A stretch of DNA of 10,962 bases, from the NCBI GenBank assembly GCA_934216185.1, contig CAKQBM010000060.1, positions 1-10,962 of the forward strand, given 5' to 3'. Position 1 is the stretch's first letter; each line of letters opens with the position of its first letter. This DNA comes from an uncultured Streptococcus sp. (GTDB lineage Bacteria; Bacillota; Bacilli; Lactobacillales; Streptococcaceae). Positions 1 through 6,068 of the stretch are shown here, in pieces. The notes below the pieces were generated by a model. The model ran no database searches. It had not been told where the DNA came from and worked only from the letters and a program-made list of their open reading frames with translations. Position numbers and translations under genes: made by a program.

Positions 1-173
1 ATAAATACACCATGCTCTTGGTTACGCGTTCTATGCAACAAGCCTCTCGTATCTCTGACAAGACAGGATTTTTCCTAGATGGAGATCTGATCGAGTTTAA
101 CGATACCAAGAAGATGTTCCTCAACCCACAACACAAGGAAACAGAAGATTATATTTCAGGAAAATTTGGATAA
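1..173 (+). CDS. pstB: PstB, phosphate ABC transporter ATP-binding protein (3' end only)
   Basis: Only the last 57 codons are present; reading is in frame from base 3 to the TAA at 171-173. This is the ATPase of the PstSCAB high-affinity phosphate importer, acting on the cytoplasmic face of the membrane. The visible part is the end of the nucleotide-binding domain. It has the segment [15 protein letters not shown], which corresponds to the H-loop region usually written VTHxMQQAxRxSD in PstB, and the characteristic ending [12 protein letters not shown]. The H-loop histidine position is arginine here (CGT at 27-29), which is odd for an ABC ATPase. phoU follows immediately, as in typical pst-phoU operons. 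Streptococcal pst operons commonly carry two pstB genes; this would be the phoU-proximal copy. The identity is firm from the C-terminal motif and the neighbour; Walker motifs lie outside the window. Confidence 0.92.
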   Translation, partial: KYTMLLVTRSMQQASRISDKTGFFLDGDLIEFNDTKKMFLNPQHKETEDYISGKFG

Positions 174-184
174 GGAGATAAATG

Positions 185-838
185 ATGTTACGTTCTCAAT
201 TTGAAGAAGATTTAGAGAAATTACACAACCAGTTCTATGCTATGGGACAGGAAGTGCTATCCCAAATCAATCGTACGGTACGTGCCTTTGTTACGCATGA
301 CCGTGATTTGGCCAAAGAAGTCATCGAAGATGATGCAGAAGTAAACGAATACGAAGTGAAATTGGAGAAGAAATCATTTGAAATGATTGCCCTCCAACAA
401 CCAGTTTCTCAGGACTTGCGTACAGTTCTAACCGTCTTGAAGGCTGTATCTGACTTGGAACGTATGGGTGACCATGCCGTTTCCATTGCCAAGGCGGCCA
501 TTCGTATGAAGGGTGAGCAACGCATCCCAGCTGTTGAAGAAGAAATTAAGAGAATGGGTCGCGATGTCAAGAACTTCGTTGAAGCAGCCCTTGAACTCTA
601 TCTGAATGGTTCAGTAGACCAGGCCTATGAAGTAGCAGCTATGGACGAAAAAATCAACCATTACTTTGATAGCATTCGTGACTTGGCTACAGAAGAAATT
701 AAGAAAAATCCAGATGCTATCGTTACAGGTCGTGATTACTTCCAAGTGATTGCCTTCTTGGAACGTATTGGGGACTATGCCAAAAATATCTGTGAATGGG
801 TTGTTTACTTTGAAACAGGTAAGATTGTCGAACTATAA
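185..838 (+). CDS. phoU: PhoU, phosphate transport/signalling accessory protein
   Basis: Cytoplasmic negative modulator of the Pst transporter and of phosphate-responsive signalling. It is all alpha-helical and built of two PhoU repeats. Both metal-binding E-x-x-x-D signatures are visible: DLERMGDH (residues 91-98 counting from the upstream ATG) and FLERIGDY (residues 192-199). The length of 217 aa is normal for the family. Two consecutive ATGs exist at 182 and 185. The ribosome site AAGGAGA (172-178) sits about 3 bases from the first and 6 from the second, so I prefer 185; using 182 adds one Met. The gene lies 11 bases after the pstB stop with its ribosome site overlapping that stop, so it is the last gene of the pst operon, and a hairpin terminator follows within 20 bases. 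No defects were seen. Confidence 0.95.
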   Translation: MLRSQFEEDLEKLHNQFYAMGQEVLSQINRTVRAFVTHDRDLAKEVIEDDAEVNEYEVKLEKKSFEMIALQQPVSQDLRTVLTVLKAVSDLERMGDHAVSIAKAAIRMKGEQRIPAVEEEIKRMGRDVKNFVEAALELYLNGSVDQAYEVAAMDEKINHYFDSIRDLATEEIKKNPDAIVTGRDYFQVIAFLERIGDYAKNICEWVVYFETGKIVEL

Positions 839-857
839 AACAGGTTCATTCTGTATA

Positions 858-891
858 AAAAGGAGCTGGAAATCAACTGCTAGCTCCTTTT
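858..891 (+). terminator. Rho-independent terminator of the pst-phoU operon
   Basis: A perfect 10-bp stem AAAAGGAGCT (858-867) / AGCTCCTTTT (882-891) can be extended by two more pairs inward (G-T, G-C), leaving a 10-base loop. The right arm ends in the T-run. It starts 19 bases after the phoU stop and precedes the promoter of the next gene. Confidence 0.88.
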
Positions 892-932
892 CTTGAATGA
901 AAAAAATATTTTTAAGATAAAAATTCAAAAAA

Positions 933-945
933 CACTTGACAAGTG
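933..945. promoter_or_regulatory. Palindrome over the -35 box, possible operator
   Basis: CACTTG-A-CAAGTG is a perfect 6+1+6 inverted repeat that fully contains the -35 hexamer of the lipoprotein promoter. A regulator bound here would block RNA polymerase. Only the symmetry and position are seen. No regulator is encoded next to it and the match to a known family box was not established, so this is an inference. Confidence 0.35.
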
Positions 946-964
946 CCTTGAATAGCGTTATAAT
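936..964 (+). promoter_or_regulatory. Sigma-A promoter of the solute-binding lipoprotein gene
   Basis: Consensus -35 TTGACA (936-941) and consensus -10 TATAAT (959-964) are separated by exactly 17 bases. This is an unusually perfect promoter for the window. The ATG lies 32 bases past the -10, so the 5' UTR is short, with AGAGAGG (979-985) as ribosome site. Confidence 0.9.
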
Positions 965-995
965 TATACAAAATTAACAGAGAGGTTGTTTATTT

Positions 996-1811
996 ATGAA
1001 ATCAAAAAAATGGATATTTGTTTTATGTAGTTTTCTTGCAAGTTTCTTCTTAGTAGCTTGCCAGTCGGGTTCTAACGGTTCTCAGTCAGCTGTTGAAGCC
1101 ATTAAGCAAAAGGGGAAATTAGTTGTGGCGACCAGTCCTGACTATGCACCTTTTGAATTTCAATCATTGGTTGATGGAAAGAACCAGGTAGTCGGTGCGG
1201 ATATTGATATGGCTCAGGCTATTGCTGATGAACTTGGAGTTAAGTTGGAAATTTCAAGCATGAGTTTTGATAATGTTTTGAATAGCCTTCAAAATGGTAA
1301 GGCTGATTTAGCAATTGCCGGGATTAGCGCTACTGACGAGAGAAAAGAAGTCTTTGATTTTTCAATCCCTTACTATGAAAACAAGATTAGCTTCTTGGTT
1401 CGTAAGGCTGATGTAGAAAAATACAAGGATTTAACTAGCCTAGAAAGTGCCAATATTGCAGCCCAAAAAGGGACTGTTCCAGAATCAATGGTCAAGGAAC
1501 AATTGCCAAAAGCTCAGCTGACTTCCCTAACAAATATGGGTGAAGCAGTCAATGAATTGCAGGCTGGAAAAGTTGATGCTGTTCACATGGATGAGCCAGT
1601 TGCCCTTAGCTACGCTGCTAAAAATGCCGACCTAGCTGTCGCAACTGTCAGCTTGAAGATGAAGGATGGCGAAGCTAATGCAGTTGCCCTTAGAAAAAAT
1701 AGTGCTGATTTGAAAGAAGTGGTGGACAAGGTCATCCAAAAACTCAAGGATGAAGGAACTTACCAAAGCTATCTTGAGAAAGCAGCAAGCCTAACAGAGG
1801 TTGAAGAATAA
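996..1811 (+). CDS. Amino-acid-type ABC transporter substrate-binding lipoprotein (SBP family 3)
   Basis: Extracellular lipid-anchored receptor for an ABC importer, 271 aa. The N-terminus has Lys residues, a hydrophobic stretch (6-20) and a lipobox LVAC with the lipidated Cys at residue 22, giving a mature protein of 250 aa. The mature part follows the bacterial solute-binding family 3 fold. It contains KLVVATSPDYAPFEF (41-55), the family-signature-like GADIDMAQAIADELG (67-81), and SATDER (111-116), whose Arg normally holds the ligand carboxylate. Also seen are QKGT (157-160) and the late ligand-contact region VHMDEP around Asp199. The family binds polar amino acids or opines; the exact ligand cannot be read. 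No permease or ATPase gene is adjacent, so it is probably an orphan receptor using a transporter encoded elsewhere. It has its own strong promoter, and a BOX element begins at its stop codon. Confidence 0.9.
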   Translation: MKSKKWIFVLCSFLASFFLVACQSGSNGSQSAVEAIKQKGKLVVATSPDYAPFEFQSLVDGKNQVVGADIDMAQAIADELGVKLEISSMSFDNVLNSLQNGKADLAIAGISATDERKEVFDFSIPYYENKISFLVRKADVEKYKDLTSLESANIAAQKGTVPESMVKEQLPKAQLTSLTNMGEAVNELQAGKVDAVHMDEPVALSYAAKNADLAVATVSLKMKDGEANAVALRKNSADLKEVVDKVIQKLKDEGTYQSYLEKAASLTEVEE

Positions 1812-1964
1812 TACTCAATGAAAATCAAAGAGCAAACTAGGAAGCTAGCCGCAGGTTGCTCAAAGCACTACTTTGAGGTTGTAGATAAGACTGACGAAGT
1901 CAGTTACATATATCTACGGTAAGGCGACGCTGACGTGGTTTGAAGAGATTTTCGAAGAGTATAA
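1811..1964 (-). repeat. BOX element (boxA-boxB-boxC type), inverted relative to the upstream gene
   Basis: The 154-bp length equals one boxA (59) + boxB (45) + boxC (50). On the plus strand the order reads C-B-A, with approximate limits 1811-1860, 1861-1905 and 1906-1964. The BOX-PCR A1R primer sequence is recognisable around 1915-1936 with one mismatch (a T where the primer has C). Seen directly: near-identical terminal inverted repeats starting ATACTC (1811-1826 against 1947-1962, 14 of 16 matching), a perfect hairpin CTCAAAG/CTTTGAG (1859-1865/1871-1877), and ACTGAC-GAA-GTCAGT (1890-1904). BOX elements are non-coding, probably trans-mobilised, and can alter expression of neighbours. The first base coincides with the last base of the lipoprotein stop codon. 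Confidence 0.93.
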
Positions 1965-1967
1965 GAA

Positions 1968-2003
1968 AAAAGCAGAGTTGGAAGTTATTCCAATTCTGCT
2001 TTT
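1968..2003. terminator. Bidirectional terminator between the lipoprotein and MocR genes
   Basis: A 16-bp stem AAAAGCAGAGTTGGAA (1968-1983) / TTCCAATTCTGCTTTT (1988-2003) has one G-T pair and a 4-base loop GTTA. A-runs on the left and T-runs on the right allow termination in both directions. The right arm lies inside the last codons and stop of the minus-strand regulator gene, so coding sequence and terminator share bases. Confidence 0.87.
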
Positions 2004-3256
2004 AAATAGTTTAAAACATTTTCCAGATTGCCTAGGGACACCTTGGCAAATTGATAAGGACAGGCACCCAAGTAAGCCTCTTCAAAGAAGTCTAAGCCCA
2101 GTTGGCTGTGTTTGAGGCTGGCAATTTTAGGATACTGTCTCAGGTCTAGCAACAAACCATCGTGAAGGGGATAATGAGGAAGGGGAAAAGGTGTTTTGGT
2201 TAAACTTTCCTCGATTTTTTTTTGGTAGTCTTCCTGATTGGACAAGCGAGTTAGCCGATTTTTCTCAAATAATTGACTGTCGATATAGAGTGACAGGGCC
2301 TTTTGCATGATGAGGTTGCTGTCGTAGTCTAGGATATTTTTGTAGGCTACAAAGGCTTCTTTGATAGCATTTGGAAGAATGAGTGCCGTTATCCGCAGGG
2401 CTGGAAAGAGGCTGGTTGAGAAGGACTTGATGTAAATGACCCGCTCCTCTGTATCCAGATAGTGGAAGGTCTGGCCCTTCTTGGAGTCCAAATCCCCCAA
2501 ATAGTCGTCCTCTACGATATAGACACCATACTTGGCAGCTAAGTCAAGAATAGCCCGTTTGTCCTGCTCTGAATAGGAATGCCCCAGAGGATAGTGAAAA
2601 CGAGGAATGGTGTAGAAAAACTTAATTTTTTCTGTTTTGAAGTGGCCTTCCAGCTCTTCCAAGTCAATCCCATCAATGCCTCGTTCAATCGTTTGATAGT
2701 CCAGACCTTGAGCAATCAAGAGACGATTCATCCGATGGTAGGTCGGCTGTTCCACCAAGATTTCCTTAGCTTGGCTAGGGAAGGAAATTTGAGAGAGGAT
2801 AAAAAGGGCTTGTTGGGTTCCAGAAGTCAGTACTAGTTGGTCAGCCTTGCAGTAGAGAGCTTGGTCAAAGAGGAGTTTATGGATGGATTGTCTTAAGTCT
2901 TCTAATCCTTCTTGGTTGTCATAGTAGTTGAAGAGGTAGTTTTCCCGGCCAACCAAGGTTTCATTGATACAGAGTCGGAAATCGTCATAGGCACTGGCAT
3001 GTTCGTCAGTGACTTCGATTTCTAGGTCCTGGTGTTGCCCTTGTTCTAGGACATAGTAGCCACTCTGGGGCTTGGCATAGAGGTATTGCTCGTGCCGTAA
3101 TTCCAGCAGGGCGCGTTGAATAGTGTCCTTGCTACAGTGAAAGTCAAGGCTCAGTTGACGGATAGAAGGCAGGCGACTTCCCGTCGGAAAGCGTCCAGAC
3201 TCGATACCGTTTTTCAGATAGGAAACGACCTCTTGGTACTTGCTTTGTTTCTTCAT
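1985..3256 (-). CDS. MocR-type regulator (GntR winged helix fused to PLP aminotransferase-like domain)
   Basis: 423 aa. Residues 1-70 form a GntR winged helix (GRFPTGSRLPSIRQLS, recognition helix near CSKDTIQRALLEL). The remainder is a class-I aminotransferase-like domain. Fold-type-I features visible are SGTQQ (145-149), the segment PRFHYPLG (218-225), VEDDYLGD (248-255) with the Asp that contacts the PLP ring nitrogen, and YIKSFS with the Schiff-base Lys at 277 followed by Arg288. With the lysine kept, PLP binding is expected, used for sensing rather than catalysis. The length fits MocR proteins (about 420-500 aa, here at the short end). The start is supported by AGGGAGGT at 3262-3269 on the minus strand. 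It is divergent from aldB and the two promoters share about 140 bases, so it is a candidate regulator of aldB and of itself. Target and effector are unknown. Confidence 0.88.
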   Translation of the reverse strand: MKKQSKYQEVVSYLKNGIESGRFPTGSRLPSIRQLSLDFHCSKDTIQRALLELRHEQYLYAKPQSGYYVLEQGQHQDLEIEVTDEHASAYDDFRLCINETLVGRENYLFNYYDNQEGLEDLRQSIHKLLFDQALYCKADQLVLTSGTQQALFILSQISFPSQAKEILVEQPTYHRMNRLLIAQGLDYQTIERGIDGIDLEELEGHFKTEKIKFFYTIPRFHYPLGHSYSEQDKRAILDLAAKYGVYIVEDDYLGDLDSKKGQTFHYLDTEERVIYIKSFSTSLFPALRITALILPNAIKEAFVAYKNILDYDSNLIMQKALSLYIDSQLFEKNRLTRLSNQEDYQKKIEESLTKTPFPLPHYPLHDGLLLDLRQYPKIASLKHSQLGLDFFEEAYLGACPYQFAKVSLGNLENVLNYLKAELE

Positions 3257-3281
3257 TCCAGACCTCCCTTGATTTTGTTAC

Positions 3282-3310
3282 ATTGTACCTTTTTTTTTCC
3301 TTCTTGGCAA
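3282..3310 (-). promoter_or_regulatory. Promoter of the MocR-type regulator gene
   Basis: On the minus strand, -35 TTGCCA (3305-3310) and -10 TACAAT (3282-3287) are spaced by 17 bases and lie about 26 bases from the start codon. A short palindrome TACATTGTA (3279-3287) covers the -10 and could serve as an autoregulatory half-site region; the latter is speculative. Confidence 0.65.
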
Positions 3311-3330
3311 TGTCTAGGGTATTTCTCTCG

Positions 3331-3359
3331 TTCACATCTAGGGGCAAATGTGGTATACT
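3331..3359 (+). promoter_or_regulatory. Extended -10 promoter of aldB and the protease gene
   Basis: -35 TTCACA (3331-3336), 17-base spacer, -10 TATACT (3354-3359) preceded by TGG (a TGn extended -10). The start codon is 38 bases downstream. The -35 boxes of this and the divergent regulator promoter are only about 20 bases apart, which suits shared control by one operator. Confidence 0.75.
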
Positions 3360-3397
3360 TAGGAGTAAGATTTATAGAATAACAGACAAGAAAGTGA

Positions 3398-4129
3398 ATG
3401 GATAAGAACGTGCAGGAACCAGTGAAATTATTTCAATACAATACCCTTGGAGCTTTGATGGCAGGCCTTTATGGTGGTACCATGACAGTAGGAGAATTGC
3501 TGGAGCATGGTGACCTTGGTTTGGGAACCTTGGATTCCATTGATGGAGAATTGATTGTCTTGGATGGAAAGGCTTATCAGGCCAAAGGATCAGGAGACCA
3601 GCCAGAAATTGTGGAAGTATCACCAGATGCCCTTATTCCTTATGCAGCAGTAGTACCGCATCAGGCAGAGGTCATTTTCCGCCAGCGCTTTGAGATGACA
3701 GACAAGGAATTGGAAGAACGAATCGAGTCTTATTATGACGGGGAAAATCTTTTCCGCTCTGTCAAGATTCGGGGGGAATTTTCGCATATGCATGTGCGCA
3801 TGATTCCCAAGTCGACACCAGATACCAAGTTTGCTGATGTCGCAACCCATCAACCTGAATATAGTCGTGACAATGTAGCAGGAACCATCGTTGGTTTCTG
3901 GACGCCAGAGATTTTCCATGGGGTTAGTGTGGCAGGCTACCATCTGCACTTCATCTCAGATGACTTGACCTTCGGTGGGCATGTTATGGATTTTGTCATC
4001 AAGGAAGGCATTATCGAGGTGGGAGCAGTTGACCAGTTGGACCAACGTTTCCCAGTCCAAGACCGTCAATATTTGTTTGCTAAGTTCAATGTTGATGAGA
4101 TGAAAAAAGATATTGAAAAGGCAGAATAG
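3398..4129 (+). CDS. aldB: Alpha-acetolactate decarboxylase
   Basis: Cytoplasmic enzyme converting (S)-alpha-acetolactate to (R)-acetoin and CO2, the committed step diverting pyruvate overflow to neutral acetoin (the gene is also called budA/alsD in other bacteria). 243 aa, normal length. The Zn-binding histidines are visible in GYHLHF (His182, His184) and GGHVMDF (His195). The N-terminal family block LGALMAGLYGGTMTVGELL-like is at 17-35, the conserved DGELIVLDG at 49-57 (Glu51), and the Arg region HVRMIP near 134. The ribosome site is weak (AAGAAAG just upstream), but the start fits the family N-terminus. It is the first gene of a two-gene unit; the next gene begins 9 bases after its stop. 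It is divergent from a MocR-type regulator that may control it. Confidence 0.95.
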   Translation: MDKNVQEPVKLFQYNTLGALMAGLYGGTMTVGELLEHGDLGLGTLDSIDGELIVLDGKAYQAKGSGDQPEIVEVSPDALIPYAAVVPHQAEVIFRQRFEMTDKELEERIESYYDGENLFRSVKIRGEFSHMHVRMIPKSTPDTKFADVATHQPEYSRDNVAGTIVGFWTPEIFHGVSVAGYHLHFISDDLTFGGHVMDFVIKEGIIEVGAVDQLDQRFPVQDRQYLFAKFNVDEMKKDIEKAE

Positions 4130-4138
4130 GAGAAGAAA

Positions 4139-4891
4139 ATGACCATTCATATTATCATTACCACGGTGCTTTTGCTAGCTTTCTTGCTAGGAAGCATTTG
4201 GTATGCCAAAAAGAAATACCAGATCAATCTAGCTGTCTTGGGCTTGGGGGCTGTTGCCTTCTTTGTCTCTTCACAGATTTTAGAAAAACTGGTGCATATC
4301 TTGGTTTTGCACCCTCAAAAAGACGGCAGTATTGCCCTCTTGCAAGATCATCCGCTTGTCTATATCATCTATGGCCTAGCCATGGCAGCATTTTTTGAGG
4401 AAACTGCTCGTCTTATTTTCTTCAAATGGTTGGAGAAAAAGAGAAGTTTGGAAAAGGCAGATGCCTTGGCCTATGGACTGGGGCATGGTGGCTTGGAGTT
4501 GATTTTCCTGGGTTTTACTAGTTTGCTTAATCTCTATATCGTTCTCTCAGCAGTTCAAACTCAGGATCCACAGGTCATGCAATTACTGTCTGAAAATATG
4601 TTGAAGACTATCCAGTCGCTATCAGTCTGGCAGATTTATTTGCTTGGTTTTGAGCGAATCTTGGCCCTAGGTTTCCAATTACTCTTGACTGTTTGGGTTT
4701 ACCAAGCTGTTCGCCAGAAGAAATGGATTTATCTCCTAGCAGCCTATGGCCTACATGCCTTCTTTGACTTAGCACCATCTCTAGTCCAAGTTGGCTGGCT
4801 GACAAATCCAGTCTTGGTGGAAGTTGTCCTAGCATTAGAGCTCGCTCTGGTTGCCTATGGAACAAAGGCAATCTTTTGCAAAAAATCATAA
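4139..4891 (+). CDS. YhfC-like (CPBP superfamily) putative intramembrane glutamic protease
   Basis: 250 aa, largely hydrophobic with about seven membrane segments (roughly 4-21, 32-50, 73-95, 115-138, 165-187, 196-215, 222-242). The motifs resemble the Abi/CPBP superfamily: FFEETAR (85-91, Glu87/Glu88/Arg91), GLGHGGLE (113-120, His116), FER near 172 and a late H-x-x-x-D (His206, Asp210) in GLHAFFD. These would form an intramembrane metal or glutamic active site. Relatives are annotated YhfC family with little experimental work, so substrate and role are unknown. The ribosome site AGGAGA overlaps the aldB stop, so it is co-transcribed and probably translationally coupled with aldB; a terminator follows directly. 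Function in acetoin metabolism is not evident; the pairing may only be an operon convenience. Confidence 0.8.
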   Translation: MTIHIIITTVLLLAFLLGSIWYAKKKYQINLAVLGLGAVAFFVSSQILEKLVHILVLHPQKDGSIALLQDHPLVYIIYGLAMAAFFEETARLIFFKWLEKKRSLEKADALAYGLGHGGLELIFLGFTSLLNLYIVLSAVQTQDPQVMQLLSENMLKTIQSLSVWQIYLLGFERILALGFQLLLTVWVYQAVRQKKWIYLLAAYGLHAFFDLAPSLVQVGWLTNPVLVEVVLALELALVAYGTKAIFCKKS

Positions 4892-4892
4892 G

Positions 4893-4915
4893 AAAAGGGG
4901 GAAACCTCTTTTTTT
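4893..4915 (+). terminator. Terminator after the aldB-protease unit
   Basis: Hairpin with AAAAGGGGG (4893-4901), a 3-base AAA loop and CCTCTTTTT (4905-4913); nine pairs including two G-T, running into a T-tract to 4915. It begins 2 bases after the protease stop codon. Confidence 0.75.
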
Positions 4916-4945
4916 GTTTAAAATAAGCCCAAGATTTTTTTAGGG

Positions 4946-4974
4946 TCGTCAAATGGTCTTAAAAATGGTATAAT
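4946..4974 (+). promoter_or_regulatory. Extended -10 promoter of murB (and likely potABCD)
   Basis: TGGTATAAT (4966-4974) is a consensus -10 with TGn extension. The -35 is weak (TCGTCA at 4946-4951, 4 of 6 matches, 17-base spacer), as expected when the extended -10 carries recognition. The murB start lies 30 bases on, with AAGGA at 4991-4995. Confidence 0.75.
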
Positions 4975-5003
4975 GGAATGAATTTTGTAAAAGGAAGAGT
5001 GAC

Positions 5004-5909
5004 ATGTCTGTAAGAGAAAAAATGCTTGAAATCTTAGAAGGAATTGATATCCGTTTTAAAGAACCCTTGCATAGCTATAGTTATACAAAAGTAGGTGGAG
5101 AGGCCGATTATTTGGTCTTTCCACGAAATCGTTTTGAGTTGGCTCGCCTTGTCAAATTTGCCAATCAAGAAAATATTCCTTGGATGGTCCTTGGAAATGC
5201 TAGCAACATCATCGTTCGTGATGGTGGGATTCGTGGATTTGTCATCTTGTGTGACAAGCTAAATAATATTTCCGTTGATGGCTATACCATCGAAGCAGAA
5301 GCTGGTGCTAACTTGATTGAAACAACTCGCATTGCCCTTCGTCATAGTTTGACTGGTTTTGAGTTTGCTTGTGGCATTCCAGGGAGCGTCGGTGGTGCTG
5401 TCTTTATGAATGCGGGAGCCTATGGTGGCGAGATTGCCCATATCTTGCAGTCTTGTAAGGTCTTGACCAAGGATGGAGAAATCGAGACTCTGTCTGCCAA
5501 GGACCTGGCTTTTGGTTACCGCCATTCAGCCATTCAGGAGTCTGGTGCAGTTGTCTTGTCAGCTAAATTTGCCCTAGCCCCAGGAAGCCATCAGGTTATC
5601 AAGCAGGAAATGGACCGCTTGACGCATCTACGTGAACTCAAGCAACCTTTAGAATATCCATCTTGTGGTTCGGTCTTTAAGCGTCCAGTCGGGCATTTTG
5701 CAGGTCAATTAATTTCAGAAGCTGGCTTGAAAGGCTATCGTATCGGTGGCGTAGAAGTGTCAGAAAAGCACGCAGGATTTATGATCAATGTTGCTGACGG
5801 AACGGCCAAAGACTACGAGGACTTGATCCAATCGGTTATCGAAAAAGTCAAGGAACACTCAGGTATTACGCTTGAAAGAGAAGTCCGGATCTTGGGTGAA
5901 AGCAAGTAG
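5004..5909 (+). CDS. murB: UDP-N-acetylenolpyruvoylglucosamine reductase
   Basis: Cytoplasmic FAD enzyme that reduces UDP-GlcNAc-enolpyruvate with NADPH to UDP-MurNAc, the second committed step of peptidoglycan precursor synthesis. 301 aa, in range for the short (type II) MurB found in Gram-positives. FAD-binding segments are [13 protein letters not shown] (63-75) and [20 protein letters not shown] (124-143). Catalytic features are GYRHS with substrate-binding Arg173, CGSVFKRP with the proton-donating Ser223, and [10 protein letters not shown] containing the active-site Glu (Glu293). The C-terminal domain includes the typical [15 protein letters not shown] (248-262). The start is supported by AAGGA 8 bases upstream. 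It is the first gene of the unit that continues into potABCD; no terminator or second promoter was seen before potA. Confidence 0.96.
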   Translation: MSVREKMLEILEGIDIRFKEPLHSYSYTKVGGEADYLVFPRNRFELARLVKFANQENIPWMVLGNASNIIVRDGGIRGFVILCDKLNNISVDGYTIEAEAGANLIETTRIALRHSLTGFEFACGIPGSVGGAVFMNAGAYGGEIAHILQSCKVLTKDGEIETLSAKDLAFGYRHSAIQESGAVVLSAKFALAPGSHQVIKQEMDRLTHLRELKQPLEYPSCGSVFKRPVGHFAGQLISEAGLKGYRIGGVEVSEKHAGFMINVADGTAKDYEDLIQSVIEKVKEHSGITLEREVRILGESK

Positions 5910-6060
5910 GAAGCTGTATTTGAAAAGCTGCTGCTATGTCATGGAAAGGGGGTGAAAGCCTATCGGTAGCGAAGATGTATGCAGGTGGTTTTACTCCCTG
6001 CAAGAGGTAGTGGCGGCCTGACAGAGCCCTGATCTGTTAATCTATGAAAAAGAAGGAATT
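5910..6060 (+). other. murB-potA intergenic leader with hairpin potential, unknown role
   Basis: There is no gene in about 160 bases inside what otherwise looks like one operon. The sequence is more GC-rich than the intergenic regions elsewhere in the window. Seen: hairpin TGCAGG/CCTGCA (5980-5985/5997-6002), and hairpin TGACAGA/TCTGTTA (6019-6025/6033-6039, one G-T) with loop GCCCTGA. The CCCT in that loop could pair with AGGG at 5947-5950, a possible pseudoknot. GCC (5958-5960) and GGC (6012-6014) can close a junction around the first hairpin. Neither hairpin is followed by a T-run, so they are not simple terminators. It could be a cis-regulatory leader for the polyamine transporter, an mRNA-processing site, or neutral spacer. 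It does not match a riboswitch class I could assign. Confidence 0.4.
6053..6057 (+). promoter_or_regulatory. Ribosome binding site serving the TTG start of potA
   Basis: AAGGA is the only ribosome-site-like sequence before potA. It leaves 11 bases to the TTG start at 6069 but only 4 to an out-of-frame ATG at 6062 that opens a 14-codon reading frame closing at 6106. Spacing is poor for both, suggesting that PotA initiation may be weak or competed. Confidence 0.6.
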
Positions 6061-6068
6061 TATGCCAA

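Noticed and set aside
1811..1964. Insertion sequence or CRISPR repeat in the lipoprotein-MocR gap
   Set aside because: The element is a single 154-bp BOX with internal hairpins and no transposase or repeated spacers.
3620..3949. 109-codon open frame on the minus strand inside aldB
   Set aside because: Antisense to the catalytic core of acetolactate decarboxylase; no ribosome site or domain features.
6019..6045. Resemblance of CCTGATCTG...TAAT to the 3' part of a TPP riboswitch, with GGGGGTG upstream at 5948-5954
   Set aside because: The CTGAGA motif and the closing P1/P2 stems of the TPP class are missing, the motif falls inside a simple hairpin, and the downstream gene is a polyamine transporter. 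Treated as chance similarity.
5910..6060. tRNA or other standard RNA gene in the murB-potA gap
   Set aside because: No cloverleaf, no T-loop sequence and no acceptor stem could be built; hairpins do not match tRNA spacing.
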